Shown here piece by piece: positions 33,950 through 43,904 of a stretch of DNA of 64,000 nt. Position 1 is the stretch's first letter. Each line of letters starts with the position of its first letter. Below the pieces are notes generated by a model. That model was not told the DNA's origin. It worked only from the letters and a program-made list of their open reading frames with translations, and searched no databases. The translations under genes were made by a program, and so were the position numbers. The stretch covers positions 248,001 to 312,000 of the forward strand of contig NC_070565.1 in NCBI RefSeq assembly GCF_026914185.1, in the 5' to 3' direction. The stretch is from Puccinia triticina (taxonomy: Eukaryota > Basidiomycota > Pucciniomycetes > Pucciniales > Pucciniaceae).

Positions 33950-35269
33950 AGCGACAAAAAAAAAACACGCTCCCCGGGGACACCCGGGGATACAGAGCTG
34001 ATCCCTGTTGCCCCGCTGCCACCGTAGTTGACTTGTGCCCAGATTGAAACTCCTGGAACACAAGCTTTTTTGGTGATTTGCTACAAATATGAACACCATT
34101 TTTGCCACTACAAAATGATGATGATTTTGATTGTTCTGGATTCAGCAGGTCAAAAGAGCATCATTCTCATCTTACACCTGGTGCTAATAATTACCATGTG
34201 ATAAGAGCAATCAACCCCATTTTGTTGCACAATGGCCACGGACATAATGGTAGGTGTGATGAAGGTATGCTACCTGGAGGAAAAAATTGCCCAAAACAGT
34301 CAGGCAAAAGGTGTGAAGATGATCAATCTACAAGACAAACGGTATGACCCTGCATGCTGAGATGTGTGTGGACATTTCAGAGTTGAATTTTCACCTCAGA
34401 GTTCAGACCAGCTATTGAAATCTTTCTCCTGCTGGTTCCAGGATCATCAAAATATTGATGCATCTATTGATATCCACCAATCTGCCCCCTTCCCTCTGTG
34501 AAGCTTAATAATTTTAACCTCTAGCTGCTACATTTTTCAGTCAGATGGAGGTCAAGTGAAGGAAAATTGTGCAATGTGTATTCACATACAAAAGGTGCAT
34601 GGACCCATATGAACAGCTGACCGTATGGCAAACTTTAGCCTGCATAAGTGGACCATCACTTGGTAAACATTGTTGGTGAAAAGGCCTCTTTGATTGTTCA
34701 CATTTCATATTACAGGGAGGGAAGACAGGTTTCAGAGGTTTTCCCAGCTTTGACACTGTGTTATACTCAAAAAAGAGAAATTTAATTTTACATAACTTTC
34801 CTCCCAATTGATGAAGGGAACAGGCATGGCAGAAATATCCCACAAGGATTAATCTACCAGTTAACTGAGTCTTTGCGGTTGCTATAATTTACAGCTATCT
34901 TTCATTATGTGATTTTATGTGGGTTTTGATTGAAAAAAATCAGCCCTGAAAAATCTTCCTTCTCACTTGGTCAAGGATATCTTTGAGCATCAGGATAGTT
35001 ACATTCTTGGCAAAACATGTTGTGAATTGAAGCTCACATCCTGGATTTTGTTTGATATGAACCAAACAGAAAATTTCAACTAAGATATTTCCATGTGTTG
35101 GAATTGAGTTACAGATCATCCCGCAACCACTTCACCTACAGTTACACATCTGTTGGGAAGAAAATTGAACAAAGAGTTGCGACTCACATCTAACTCACAT
35201 CAGACCATTTGACTGACAGAATTACGGCCTGGCACTCTCCAGAGAGTGCCACACTTTCCCCCCTGGTGT

Positions 35270-35405
35270 CCTGTCTGTCCAAGTGGTCAAATCCTGTCCT
35301 GTCCTGTTTGACCAAGTGGTCCTCCTGTTCCTGTTCCTGTCCCCTGTTCCTGTCCCCTGTTCCTGTCACCAGTTCCTGTCACCTGTCCTGTCCCCTGTTA
35401 CTGTT
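35270..35405 (+). repeat. CCTGTTCCTGTC-type simple repeat
   Basis: Degenerate microsatellite of CCTGT, CCTGTCC and CCTGTTCC words, directly outside the right end of the 32781-35268 element. Confidence 0.7.
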
Positions 35406-35610
35406 GTTAGGCCCCCCTTTGGATCTTGCTGGGGGGCTCTCTATTTGTTTGGTTAAAGTCCGCTCCTTGGACATGAAATAAAAATCATCAAGTCTGAGCC
35501 CAAACAACCTCTTTTCAAGCTCCTTGTTCCTATCAGTCACCCCAGATAGTCCCTCCCTCTTTGTTGCCTCTTTTTGTTGAGCTGAAATCTTAACAGGGAC
35601 ATTTTTGGAA

Positions 35611-35710
35611 GTTACAGAATATGTATACAGATTCTCATAGAAAATCTTCAAATGGGTCAAATTTAGAGATTTCTGTGGATTTCTTTATGAGAATCTGTAT
35701 ATTCTGTGAC
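35611..35710. mobile_element. 100-bp inverted-repeat mini-element
   Basis: GTTACAGAATATGTATACAG at the left and CTGTATATTCTGTGAC at the right are near-perfect complements, with arms of about 27 bp including ATTCTCATA and TATGAGAAT. The spacer is about 45 bp. No coding capacity. Confidence 0.55.
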
Positions 35711-35975
35711 TGATTTTTATGGCCCAACAGCTCTGCTGATATACCAGTGACAGCACACAAGACTGCTTATTGAGTGGTATGGGACAATGAATGAGATGCT
35801 GTTGGCCCCATCAATCCATCACAAATACCTGTTCCTTATATGGTTTGCCTTGATAGAATTTCTTGAATCAGATGTCCATATATAATCAGGACACACTTCC
35901 AGACCTTCAAGTTGATCTGATCTTGGAAGAAGAGGTACAGAACAACATAGATTTCAAAATTTAATCAGCTGGAAA

Positions 35976-36236
35976 CAACAGTGAAACTGATACTTAACAT
36001 GTATTGTGTATCATGTGGTATCATATTAAAATGCACATATTTTTTGTGTATCTGTTATACAATACAACACACATTATTTTTTAAAAGTGTTTTAGACTGC
36101 CCAATACAGTTTATTTCACTGTGTATTGGGGCAAATACATGTGTATTGTATCATGCTTTGACATATTTAGCTTCCAATACAATACACAGTTGTCCAAATA
36201 CAGATACAAAAAATGTGTTTTATCAGTTTCACCGTT
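35976..36236. mobile_element. 260-bp MITE-like element
   Basis: The 16-bp terminal repeats are AACAGTGAAACTGATA on the left and its complement TATCAGTTTCACCGTT on the right, one mismatch. The interior is rich in ATACA and TGTAT words. No clear target duplication. Confidence 0.5.
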
Positions 36237-36239
36237 TCT

Positions 36240-37132
36240 GGAAATGATGATTTGGATGAATTGAATTTATTGGGTAACAATGAGAATTCTCCAGATTCTT
36301 TCATTTTTTACATCACAATTACTGCCAAGGGATGAGGATACAAGTTTGATGGGGACTGGGGTACATGGTAACATGGACAAAGAGAAGTTGATTTTAATGG
36401 TGCCAAAGGCTATGAAGAAATCAGAGGGGTATGTGGTGATATGTGGGTTAGAAGGAATTTTTGGCCATTTGGCTGGGCAGCCTCAAGCCAAATGTAGGAA
36501 ATTAGGCACAAGTCCCTCCTGCAAGCGGGAGGGTGCTTGCACCCCCCAAATACATGGAGGGACAACCTCTTTCAACCTTGTGATTATCACACATGTTCCA
36601 TGTGATACTCTCTCCTTCTCCCCCAACAGCAAACCCAAACTACACATATCACAAACTACACATATCACAACTGTGAGCTGCCAATTATGGCAACTTGTGG
36701 TGCAAAGCTGCCTTGCTGCCGGTTGCTAACACTGTGCCCCAGTAGCTGAAATCAAATATTTGGCAACACAGTTTAGCACCTGCGGTGGAGATGCTCTGCA
36801 TGAGGACTTGGATATGGAGTGTTGTAGTGGTGTGGTTTCTGATGCAGGTTAGGCTTGAGCTGGGATTCAGGGATGAAGCGGGATTTGAATGAAAGTGTGG
36901 CATCTGCAGTACAAGAGATTTGCATGTAGCTGTTGTCTCAGTCTCTCACTTTGTGGTAGGGAGGCCCTAGCTTAAATAAGTCTCTCAAATGGAGGGTCCA
37001 GAGGACCCCGCCTGGAGTTACATAGGTGAGTCTTATGGATAATTTCTGCAGGCTGGCAGGGAAAGGAAGGATATTCTACCCCAATATTACTAGAAATTTA
37101 TCTGAAAGGAGCCAAATGTGTACAAAGAAAAC
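36240..37132. other. Non-coding, no gene recognised
   Basis: A plus-strand frame at 36280-36729 looks like chance. A copy of the 4838-4905 repeat, inverted, lies at 36963-37040. Otherwise nothing supported. Confidence 0.3.
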
Positions 37133-37135
37133 TTA

Positions 37136-37296
37136 GGCCCCGTTTGGCTGCCGCGTTATACATCATAAATGGTGTAATTTATGACGCCGCGACCCAAAGT
37201 TTTCCCCCCGTTGCCACCAAAACTTTGAAACCCCCAGGGGTCGCGCGTCATAAATTTGACCATTTATGACGTATAACACGGCAGCCAAACGGGGCC
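37136..37296. mobile_element. 161-bp MITE, TTA target duplication (PIF/Harbinger-like)
   Basis: Both ends read GGCCCCGTTTGGCTGCCG inward, and the arms stay complementary for about 65 bp through GTTATAC and CATAAATGGT. TTA trinucleotides at 37133-37135 and 37297-37299 are a direct duplication. This matches the 3-bp TWA duplication of PIF/Harbinger elements. The near identity of the arms suggests recent insertion. Confidence 0.85.
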
Positions 37297-37429
37297 TTAA
37301 TAGACAGATTTATGTTCAGTACTGATGCGCATCCTCACCCAAATTTTGGAGCAAAAAGCTCAAAAACCAATGGACAGAATATGATTTGAAGTTCAAAGGA
37401 ATCCTCAAGGATGTTCCATTGCTCTGAAG

Positions 37430-37760
37430 ATCCATTGTTGGATTTTCTGCAAATCTGCAAGAGTGAATATCATATCAGCAAGAAAATTTCACAATGGGAT
37501 GGCTACAGGTGTAGGAGCTGAAGATATCTGTGGGTTTGCGAATCCAAGATCCACAAGGCATGAGCATCATAGAACATTTGTTTACATTTCTTCAACTTTT
37601 TTTATTTTTGAAATACTAGTACAGGAAGAACAGTAGGGAGTGATGAGATGAGACCAGTTACAAATGAAAGCTGAGGTGCAGAAGTGTCATTTGGATCTGG
37701 GGCAGGTCCGCAGGAGCTGAGGGGGAGGCTGGCTGAGGCTTAATATTTTTCCTCCAGCCA
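37430..37760 (+). repeat. Dispersed repeat, inverted copy of 880-1215
   Basis: Plus-strand counterpart of the repeat described at 880-1215; GAATCCAAGATCCACAAGGC and GGAGCTGAGGGGG are the best landmarks. Non-coding. Confidence 0.5.
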
Positions 37761-37800
37761 TTGGACATTTCTTTCCCAGTCAACATTTTGCCATGACATG

Positions 37801-37869
37801 CAAGTCCCTCGCTGCCGGAGGGGCCGCTTCGCGGCCAGCCACAGCGAGCCTCCCACCAGGGAGGACTTG
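37801..37869. repeat. Nested GC-rich palindrome
   Basis: Outer arms CAAGTCC and GGACTTG, middle arms CTCGCTG and CAGCGAG, and an inner hairpin GGCCGCTTCGCGGCC at 37822-37836. It sits 240 bp upstream of RRP15. Confidence 0.55.
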
Positions 37870-38105
37870 TGTTATGTTAAGGGAGGCCCAAAGGTCCCTG
37901 TAGGAAGAGCTTGAGGAGGTTACTTTTGGGGTGGAAATTGTGTTTTGCAGACTGCTGCACTGATCAGTGATAGGAGCGACCCCACACCTGGTGACAGGTC
38001 CACTCCGGGACCTGTGTTCGAATTGAATATGCAAAATGCCCAGATTTTTGGGTGCACCTTTACGCATCTCACTTGTGCACAGACACTCTCGAACGAAACG
38101 CAAAC

Positions 38106-39249
38106 ATGAAGCAAACCGAAGTCCACGATCACAAGCGGAAGAAGCTGACAACCGCTCCGAGTCCCGACCCCCCAGAGGAACCAAGCTCGGAGGATGATTC
38201 GGAAAGTGGGGACGGCTCTGATGGAAGCAGTTACGACGACTCTGAAGACGAGATTGACTACATCAAGAACCTTAACCTCGACAAAAACGGTCGGCCGCGT
38301 CCCGGCCAAATTTTCCCTGAAGATCTGGGAGCGGTTGTGGACGAGCAGGATGGGCTGCCACGGAGTGAGAAGACACAGAGTATGCATCGTCCACTCCTCC
38401 CCCCACTCGAGTTGATGAGCACCAGCTGTGAATTAATTGATCCGAATGTGCAGGGGACACTTTGCTTTCTTTTTTTTTTTTTTTGATTTCACGCAGAACG
38501 GAAGCGGAGAGCACGGTCGCCGACGAGTTTTGGATTGATGCTCTCGCAGGCCTTAGAAGCCTCTGAGAAGTCGAATGCCACCGGCCCCTCGACGACACTC
38601 CATCCAGCGACCCGACAGGCCAACCGGATTGCCAAACAACAGGCGGCCAGCGAATCTCAGCGGAAACAAACGGCGGCGACGAGACATGAGCTCCAGGAGC
38701 GTGGACATATCAAGGATGTGATTGGCGGATGGACCCCTCGTCCGGCGGTCCCGTTCTCCGAGTGGCTCGTCCAGGGCGACCGGAAATGGTCGGAGGAGGG
38801 CGCCTATGTCGGCGGTGCAAGCCAAGAGAAAACCCTCCGCCGCCTCGCCCAGACCGGTGTCGTCAAGCTCTTCAACGCCATCCGGGCTGCCCAAAACGTG
38901 GACGATGAGGACGCTAAGGCCTCCTTGACTACCCTCAGTGGCGCTCAAAAGAGGAAGCTCAACAAACTCGTCGGCGATAAACTCTCGAAGAAAGCTGCCG
39001 AAAATCCGGACCCCGCCGCCCTGGCTGATGCCCCCGAAGGGGAACCCTCTGTCGGTCGATTCAAGCCCAACGTCTTGGGAAGTCGGGGAAAGGACGAGGC
39101 TTGTACGCGCGTCTCGACCTGCTCTGGAACCAATCTGCTCCGACTAATCATTTACATCCCCTATCTTTTTTTTCTGACGGAAAACAGTGGCCAATTTATC
39201 CAAAGCGACGTTCTTAGAGCTTATCAAATCGGGCGGAAAACCGAGCTGA
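38106..39249 (+). CDS. RRP15: RRP15-like pre-rRNA processing protein
   Basis: Exons 38106-38379, 38497-39102 and 39188-39249 give 942 nt in phase, 313 residues. The N-terminus is basic then strongly acidic (SSEDDSESGDGSDG and YDDSEDEIDY). Exon 2 begins with KRKRRAR and carries the family hallmark EKTLRRLAQTGVVKLFNAIR at about 201-220, followed by LSGAQKRKLNKLV. The last exon reads LSKATFLELIKSGGKPS. RRP15 is a nucleolar factor needed for maturation of 60S ribosomal subunit precursors in yeast. The coding sequence is GC-rich and has no disruptions, unlike the transposon genes. The first intron ends after an 18-T tract. The gene marks the start of the host-gene island. The protein is somewhat longer than yeast Rrp15 (about 250 residues). 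Confidence 0.85.
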
Positions 39250-39701
39250 AAGCCTCTCAGGACGGATTCCTCTTCCTCATGTTTCTTTTTAGTAATCTTC
39301 ACCACCAAGTCTTGCTCGCAGATCTAACAAGTTTCTCAAGTGACGTAGTGACGACAAGCTCAGCTGAGGCACTTCCTCATTCAAAAATCTGAGGCGAAAA
39401 GCAAAAAGAAAACAGCATGTACAATGGGAGCTAGATAACAAAGAGTGGTGTGGATGTTCGTGCGGCTTTCTGAAGTTATGGTGATCAGGCAGGATGGGGG
39501 ATGGAAGGCTATGGTGTACAATGCTCTGGTTCAGTGGGATGTGAAAGAGAAATAAGAGATGAAAAAAGACAATGGGAAAGGAGACTCTAAGATAAGTCGG
39601 AGGGGGTTAAGAGTGGTTTACAAGCTAAAATAAAGACGTCAACTGGAATAACGAGGTAAGGAAGCGGATTGGAAATTTTATTGGCGGGCTAGCAAGGGCG
39701 C
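39250..39701. other. Intergenic, convergent 3' ends
   Basis: About 450 bp between the 3' ends of RRP15 (+) and the small membrane-protein gene (-). The RRP15 3' UTR would lie here. No gene seen. Confidence 0.35.
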
Positions 39702-40050
39702 TTAGGCGAACTTGCTGGAGGGTGAGTTTTTGGTATCGGAGCGATCTTGCGTGGCCGCAGAGGACTTGAGAGAGTCGTGTTCCCGCTGGGAGTGCAGCAT
39801 AAGCTGTTGGGTCCACTTGTAGAGGGCGCCTGTGACATAGCATGGGAAGAGGATGGCGAGGAAGCAGAGAGGGACTAGTGATTAGGACTGGTGCGGTGGG
39901 CATGAACATACTGCCGGGGCAGGGCTGACCGTTGTACTGCCTCAGGGGGCTAAAGTCCGACTTGGGGGCCTGCACGGCTTGGAGGTCGGAGGTGAGCCCG
40001 GGGGGGAAGAGGGTTGAGGCGAGAACGGGGGCTCGGGCGGAGTGGGACAT
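39702..40050 (-). CDS. Small single-pass membrane protein, 103 residues
   Basis: Exon 1 40050-39912 and exon 2 39874-39702 join in phase across a GTATGT..CACTAG intron to give 312 nt. The start is the ATG at 40050. The N-terminal half is soluble, with FSPLRQYNGQPCPG directly before the splice. Exon 2 opens with one hydrophobic segment, IPLCFLAILFPCYVTGALY, followed by a hydrophilic Gln/Ser/Lys-rich tail ending SSKFA. There is no signal peptide, so a tail-anchored or inner-membrane topology is possible. I do not recognise the family. Host-like composition and a clean intron support a real gene. It shares no strand or spacing with a partner that would suggest a role. Confidence 0.6.
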
Positions 40051-41347
40051 GATGGACGGTGTGGTGTGAGTGGTGGTGGGTGGCTATGCAGGGTGCTGGG
40101 GGGTGAGGGCAGTGGCACAAGGGCAAGGATGATTAAGCCAAAGGACGGTGACTGGAAGCGGGCGAGAGGAGAGACTGGCGGATAAGGATTTGCAGCTGGC
40201 GGGGGAGATTCGATCGCCCTGATCTGCCCAATCTTTATGCTCGCCCATCGACTATCGAAATCACCGATGGCTCGCGCGGCCTGCCAGTCATCCGATCAAG
40301 AGCTCGCCCGGGGCCTGGCAGGACCTGGCCATCGGTGTGTTGGGGCCCCTGACATCATCAGTCATCACAGTCAAGCTCGGCATCCCTCGGCCCGAGCCCA
40401 GGCCCCAGCTTTCCCCCATACGAAACTCGCCTCATTGGAGCACACAAGCCGCAGCCAAGCATCAGGTCACATGAGGAATAGTTGCAAAGACCTCCTCGCT
40501 CAGACCCTGTTTAACCAGCTCTTCAAGTCATCCAAGCGGTCGCAACTCATTTATGTACATATACAAACCCATCACAGATTACCCAAATCGCAGGGAGTTG
40601 GCCGGCGCGAAGCTCATATGTAGTTCACTCGCCCCCGTGAGCACGGGAGGGACTGTTGCAGAGTCCGACATCTTTGCCTTGGCGCGAACCTCCGAAAGAA
40701 AGACCCTGCGAAGCCACACAAGAGGCACTGTGATGCCCGAGCTCATACAAAATGATGTATTGGCGCAACAACCATCGGTCTCGATTGATCCTCGCTTGTA
40801 TGTTTTTATGTCATTACAACAAGCATGTCCGGGACGCGGCCTGGACGCGGCAATGATCCCGTCGGAGGGTGAAGCTTCATACACACATCCACAGTAACCG
40901 GGGCATCAGGCCCAGAAAAGCGGAGCAAAGTCGTGGGGGTGGCGACAACTCATCTCAATCCCCGCAACCTGCGCAACCTACACAGTATCACAAGGGTGGA
41001 TGCGAGCCTCTTCTGTACACAGTTCTATCGCCCTGATGGTGCACATGCCAACCACCCCATCACCGAACTCTTGGCGTTTCCTTTTGGCGGCGACCGGCGT
41101 CGCCGTCACGCCAGTGGACCCTGTGGGCCTGTCAGCCGCTGTTCCCCTTCAATCCTCTTTTCTCGGCGGAATATGGTCGTGATTGGCTGGTAGGGTTTGG
41201 CTGTATTTTGATGTGTGCTCACGACCCCAAGATGACTTTCAATTGTCGGTGGTATTTTATATATAGAGCCCTTGTCGGCACATCCAGAAGTCCCAACCAT
41301 CATTGTCTATCTCCCTCTCGAGTGTAAATTTCTGGTTCCAATCTACC
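40051..41347. other. Intergenic, promoter region
   Basis: 1.3 kb between the divergent small membrane gene (-) and the carboxypeptidase-like gene (+). Several open frames on both strands overlap here but none has domain character. TATTTTATATATAG at 41251-41265 is a plausible TATA-type element about 90 bp upstream of the next start codon. Confidence 0.35.
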
Positions 41348-43904
41348 ATGGACTCTCCGGCTCATACCAGGCTCTCTTTCTTTTTCCTGTTACTAAGTGT
41401 TTTGATTGTCCAGCTCAGAGCTGCAACACCTCCTGGTACTAAACCATCCACTCCATCAGGATCTGGTCACCTTGTGTTTAAATCACCATTGGCTCGGCAG
41501 TATGCGGTGCCTGAGCGGTTGCCTACGGTACCATTCCCCATCCAACCAAGGTTGGACACAATTCCAACTCTACCGAAGACTGTGTAGACGTGCCGAAGCT
41601 ATTTCCGAGACTTATTCCTTCTTTCCCAAATTCCAAACTTCGCGCACAGTTATGCCGGACGCTTGGATGCCTCGCCCACTCCCAAACAGGCTTCCAAAAT
41701 TTTCTTTTGGTTTGTTCCTGCAGACGATGCCCGTGGCAGTAATGACTTGACCATATGGATCAACGGCGATGATTGCAGTGGTCTCATTGGTGCTTTCAAT
41801 GGAAATGGACCGGTGAGCAGGCTGCGCTGCCAGAACGATTTTTTTGGGCACTGCAGGCAGACGTAGCAACCCGAATAAATACTAATTAATTACTCTTTTT
41901 CCTATTTTTAAGATCACGATGAGGGGCAAAACGGCTGTCAAGAACCCAAAGTGAGTTGCAGTTTAATGACCTGGATTCACCCGGTTACCTCTAGGCTCTA
42001 ACCAATTGATTTGATCTGCTCCACCAGCTCCTGGACCCGCTCGTCAAGTATGCTCTACCTCGATGCCCCGCTCAATGCTGGCTACAGTACCGGGCCGGTC
42101 AAGCAAAAAGGCTCGGCGGATATCGGTACTCTTGTTTTCCACTTTCTGGTCTCCTTCTTGAAGGTAAGCTTTTATCTCAGCCCTTGCCTATCTCTCGACT
42201 ACCTTCTTCTGAGCTCACTAAATATATATTCCTCTATGTAGGTATTTCCTGAAATGAAAGGCAAGAATTTATACTGTAAGCCGTATTTCTACTGCTGATC
42301 AACCCAACATGAGCTTAACTCCGAACTGCGAATCTTGCAGTGGCTGGACAAGCTTATTCCGGAACGTACGTCAGCTATGCTGCCGACAAGATTTATGCCC
42401 AGCAGTCCATGTTGGCACTAAAATTACAGGGAACCCTCTTGGTCAACGCATTCATATCCACGTGAGAAAACATTCGTTATGATAACATAACCGATTGGAA
42501 AAAACAGCATATAAACTCACTGCAACGTTGCCTGCAGCGCCGAATTGCAGCAGCACATACCGGCCGCGAGCTACGTGACTAAAGTGAGTTCTCTCTTCAT
42601 TGATGTGACAACATCTGAAGCCAAACGCTGACCAAGTTGGTAACAAATAATCAGAACAACGATGTATTCCAGTTCGATCCGAAAATGTTAAAGGATTTGC
42701 AAGCAACCGACAATGCCTGTGGGCTTACTGAGTATTTGACTCAGGTTTGTTTCTCTCTTTCCCCGCTCCGATACATTACCCTTTCACCTGACCCGAGAAC
42801 CCGTTCTCTCTTGTCCAGAATTTGAAATATCCACCCCGGGGAGCACTTCCACCAGTCACCAAGGTACGCACGACTTCGATCCAACCTATGGCTGAGCCTG
42901 AACTGAGTATCAACGTCCCTGTCTTGGCATTTTTGATAATTAGGCTATAGACCCCAAACAAGCCCCATTATTCAGGGACAAGTGTTTGATTTACTATGAT
43001 GTAAATGATCTCTCTCTTTCTTTTGACTCCGTATAATTAAATAACCTCCTGCTTTACTTTTTTTAATCAGATGTATCACGGAACATTTGAAGATTTCAAC
43101 CTCTGGTATTACAGTTTTCTTTTCGCTAGAATTTCATCTTCCAATAGATTTGAAAACCCTCTCTCTGACTCTTTGTTTGAAAAAATCTCTCAGGAATATC
43201 CACGCCAAGCGCGGCACGTCAGACCCTAACTACACGAAATTTACTTACCCCGGTCAACCTGAATTCCAGAAGGCTTTCCACGTGGATGGAGCTCGACGTT
43301 GGCATTCATGTAGTAATATGGATAGCGTGAGTTCTTTCATGAAGTGATCATGGTGTAAAATTGTTGCTGAGACCGCCCCTCCATAGGTTTTTCCAAATGG
43401 AGACGCCTCTCCACCTGCCACTTCGAAGGTTTTGCCTAATGTTATTGAGCGCAGCAAGAGGACCGTCATCGCACACGGATCATTAGATGGTTCCCTTCCA
43501 GTTGATGGGATCAAACTTGCAATACAGTGCGTCAAGCAATCTGACTAACTACGACTACGCCACAAAAAATCACGAGAATCTCTTTGACTAACAGCTATTG
43601 ATTTGGCATTTTCTTTTAGGGGAATGACATGGGGCGGAAAGCAAGGCTTTCAAACACCCATCAACTCGAACTTCTTGGTTTCTGGAAAACCCAGTGGCAA
43701 ATTCGTCAGTGGTCACAATCCCGGAGATGTAAATTGGGTAGCGTTTCGCGCTGACATTTTTCATTTATTTTCATTGATTAGCATACGGAACGCGGCCTGA
43801 CGTTTGTAGAGGTGACGCAGAGTGGAAGCATGATGCCCCAAGACCAAGGAGAAGCAGCTTTGGCGCTCTTGGAGTTCCTGCTTGGCCATCGCCCGACCCC
43901 TTAA
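41348..43904 (+). CDS. Secreted S10 serine carboxypeptidase-like protein, catalytic His replaced
   Basis: Fifteen exons: 41348-41583, 41650-41812, 41913-41950, 42028-42163, 42242-42275, 42341-42461, 42538-42583, 42655-42744, 42819-42863, 42944-43000, 43071-43105, 43194-43326, 43387-43526, 43620-43737 and 43782-43904. They total 1,515 nt in phase, 504 residues. The N-terminus is a signal peptide (LSFFFLLLSVLIVQLRA). Family landmarks: IFFWFVPADD, WINGDDCSGLIG (115-126, where the family has NGGPGCSS), YLDAPLNAGYS, LAGQAYSGTYVS with Ser209 at the nucleophile site, IAHGSLDG with Asp412, and FVEVTQSGSMMPQDQ. In the last, residue 480 is Ser (AGC, 43827-43829) where the triad His stands. S10 enzymes remove C-terminal residues in the secretory pathway. 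This copy is probably a non-catalytic relative, yet its frame and 14 introns are intact, so it looks maintained. Confidence 0.88.

Larger units (their letters stand above)
32781..35268. mobile_element. 2,488-bp non-autonomous element with 46-bp inverted repeats
   Basis: The left end 32781-32826 starts CACCAGGGGGGAAAGTGTGG and ends GCCAGACCGTA. The right end 35223-35268 is its reverse complement with 2 mismatches in 46. The ends belong to the same family as those at 4974 and 30320. The inside is non-coding and includes the hairpin array at 33019-33900. The flanks share CTGTCTG, G or T, CCAAGTGG: left copy 32754-32769, right copy 35271-35286. These are 11 and 2 bp from the ends, an odd arrangement that is not a standard target duplication. 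Confidence 0.7.

Noticed and set aside
35209..35481. Cys/Ser/Leu-rich open frame
   Set aside because: It is the translation of the CCTGT simple repeat and element terminus.
40237..41193. Several plus-strand frames between the small membrane gene and the carboxypeptidase-like gene
   Set aside because: Overlapping frames of similar length on both strands, no conserved motif, no plausible splice connection.
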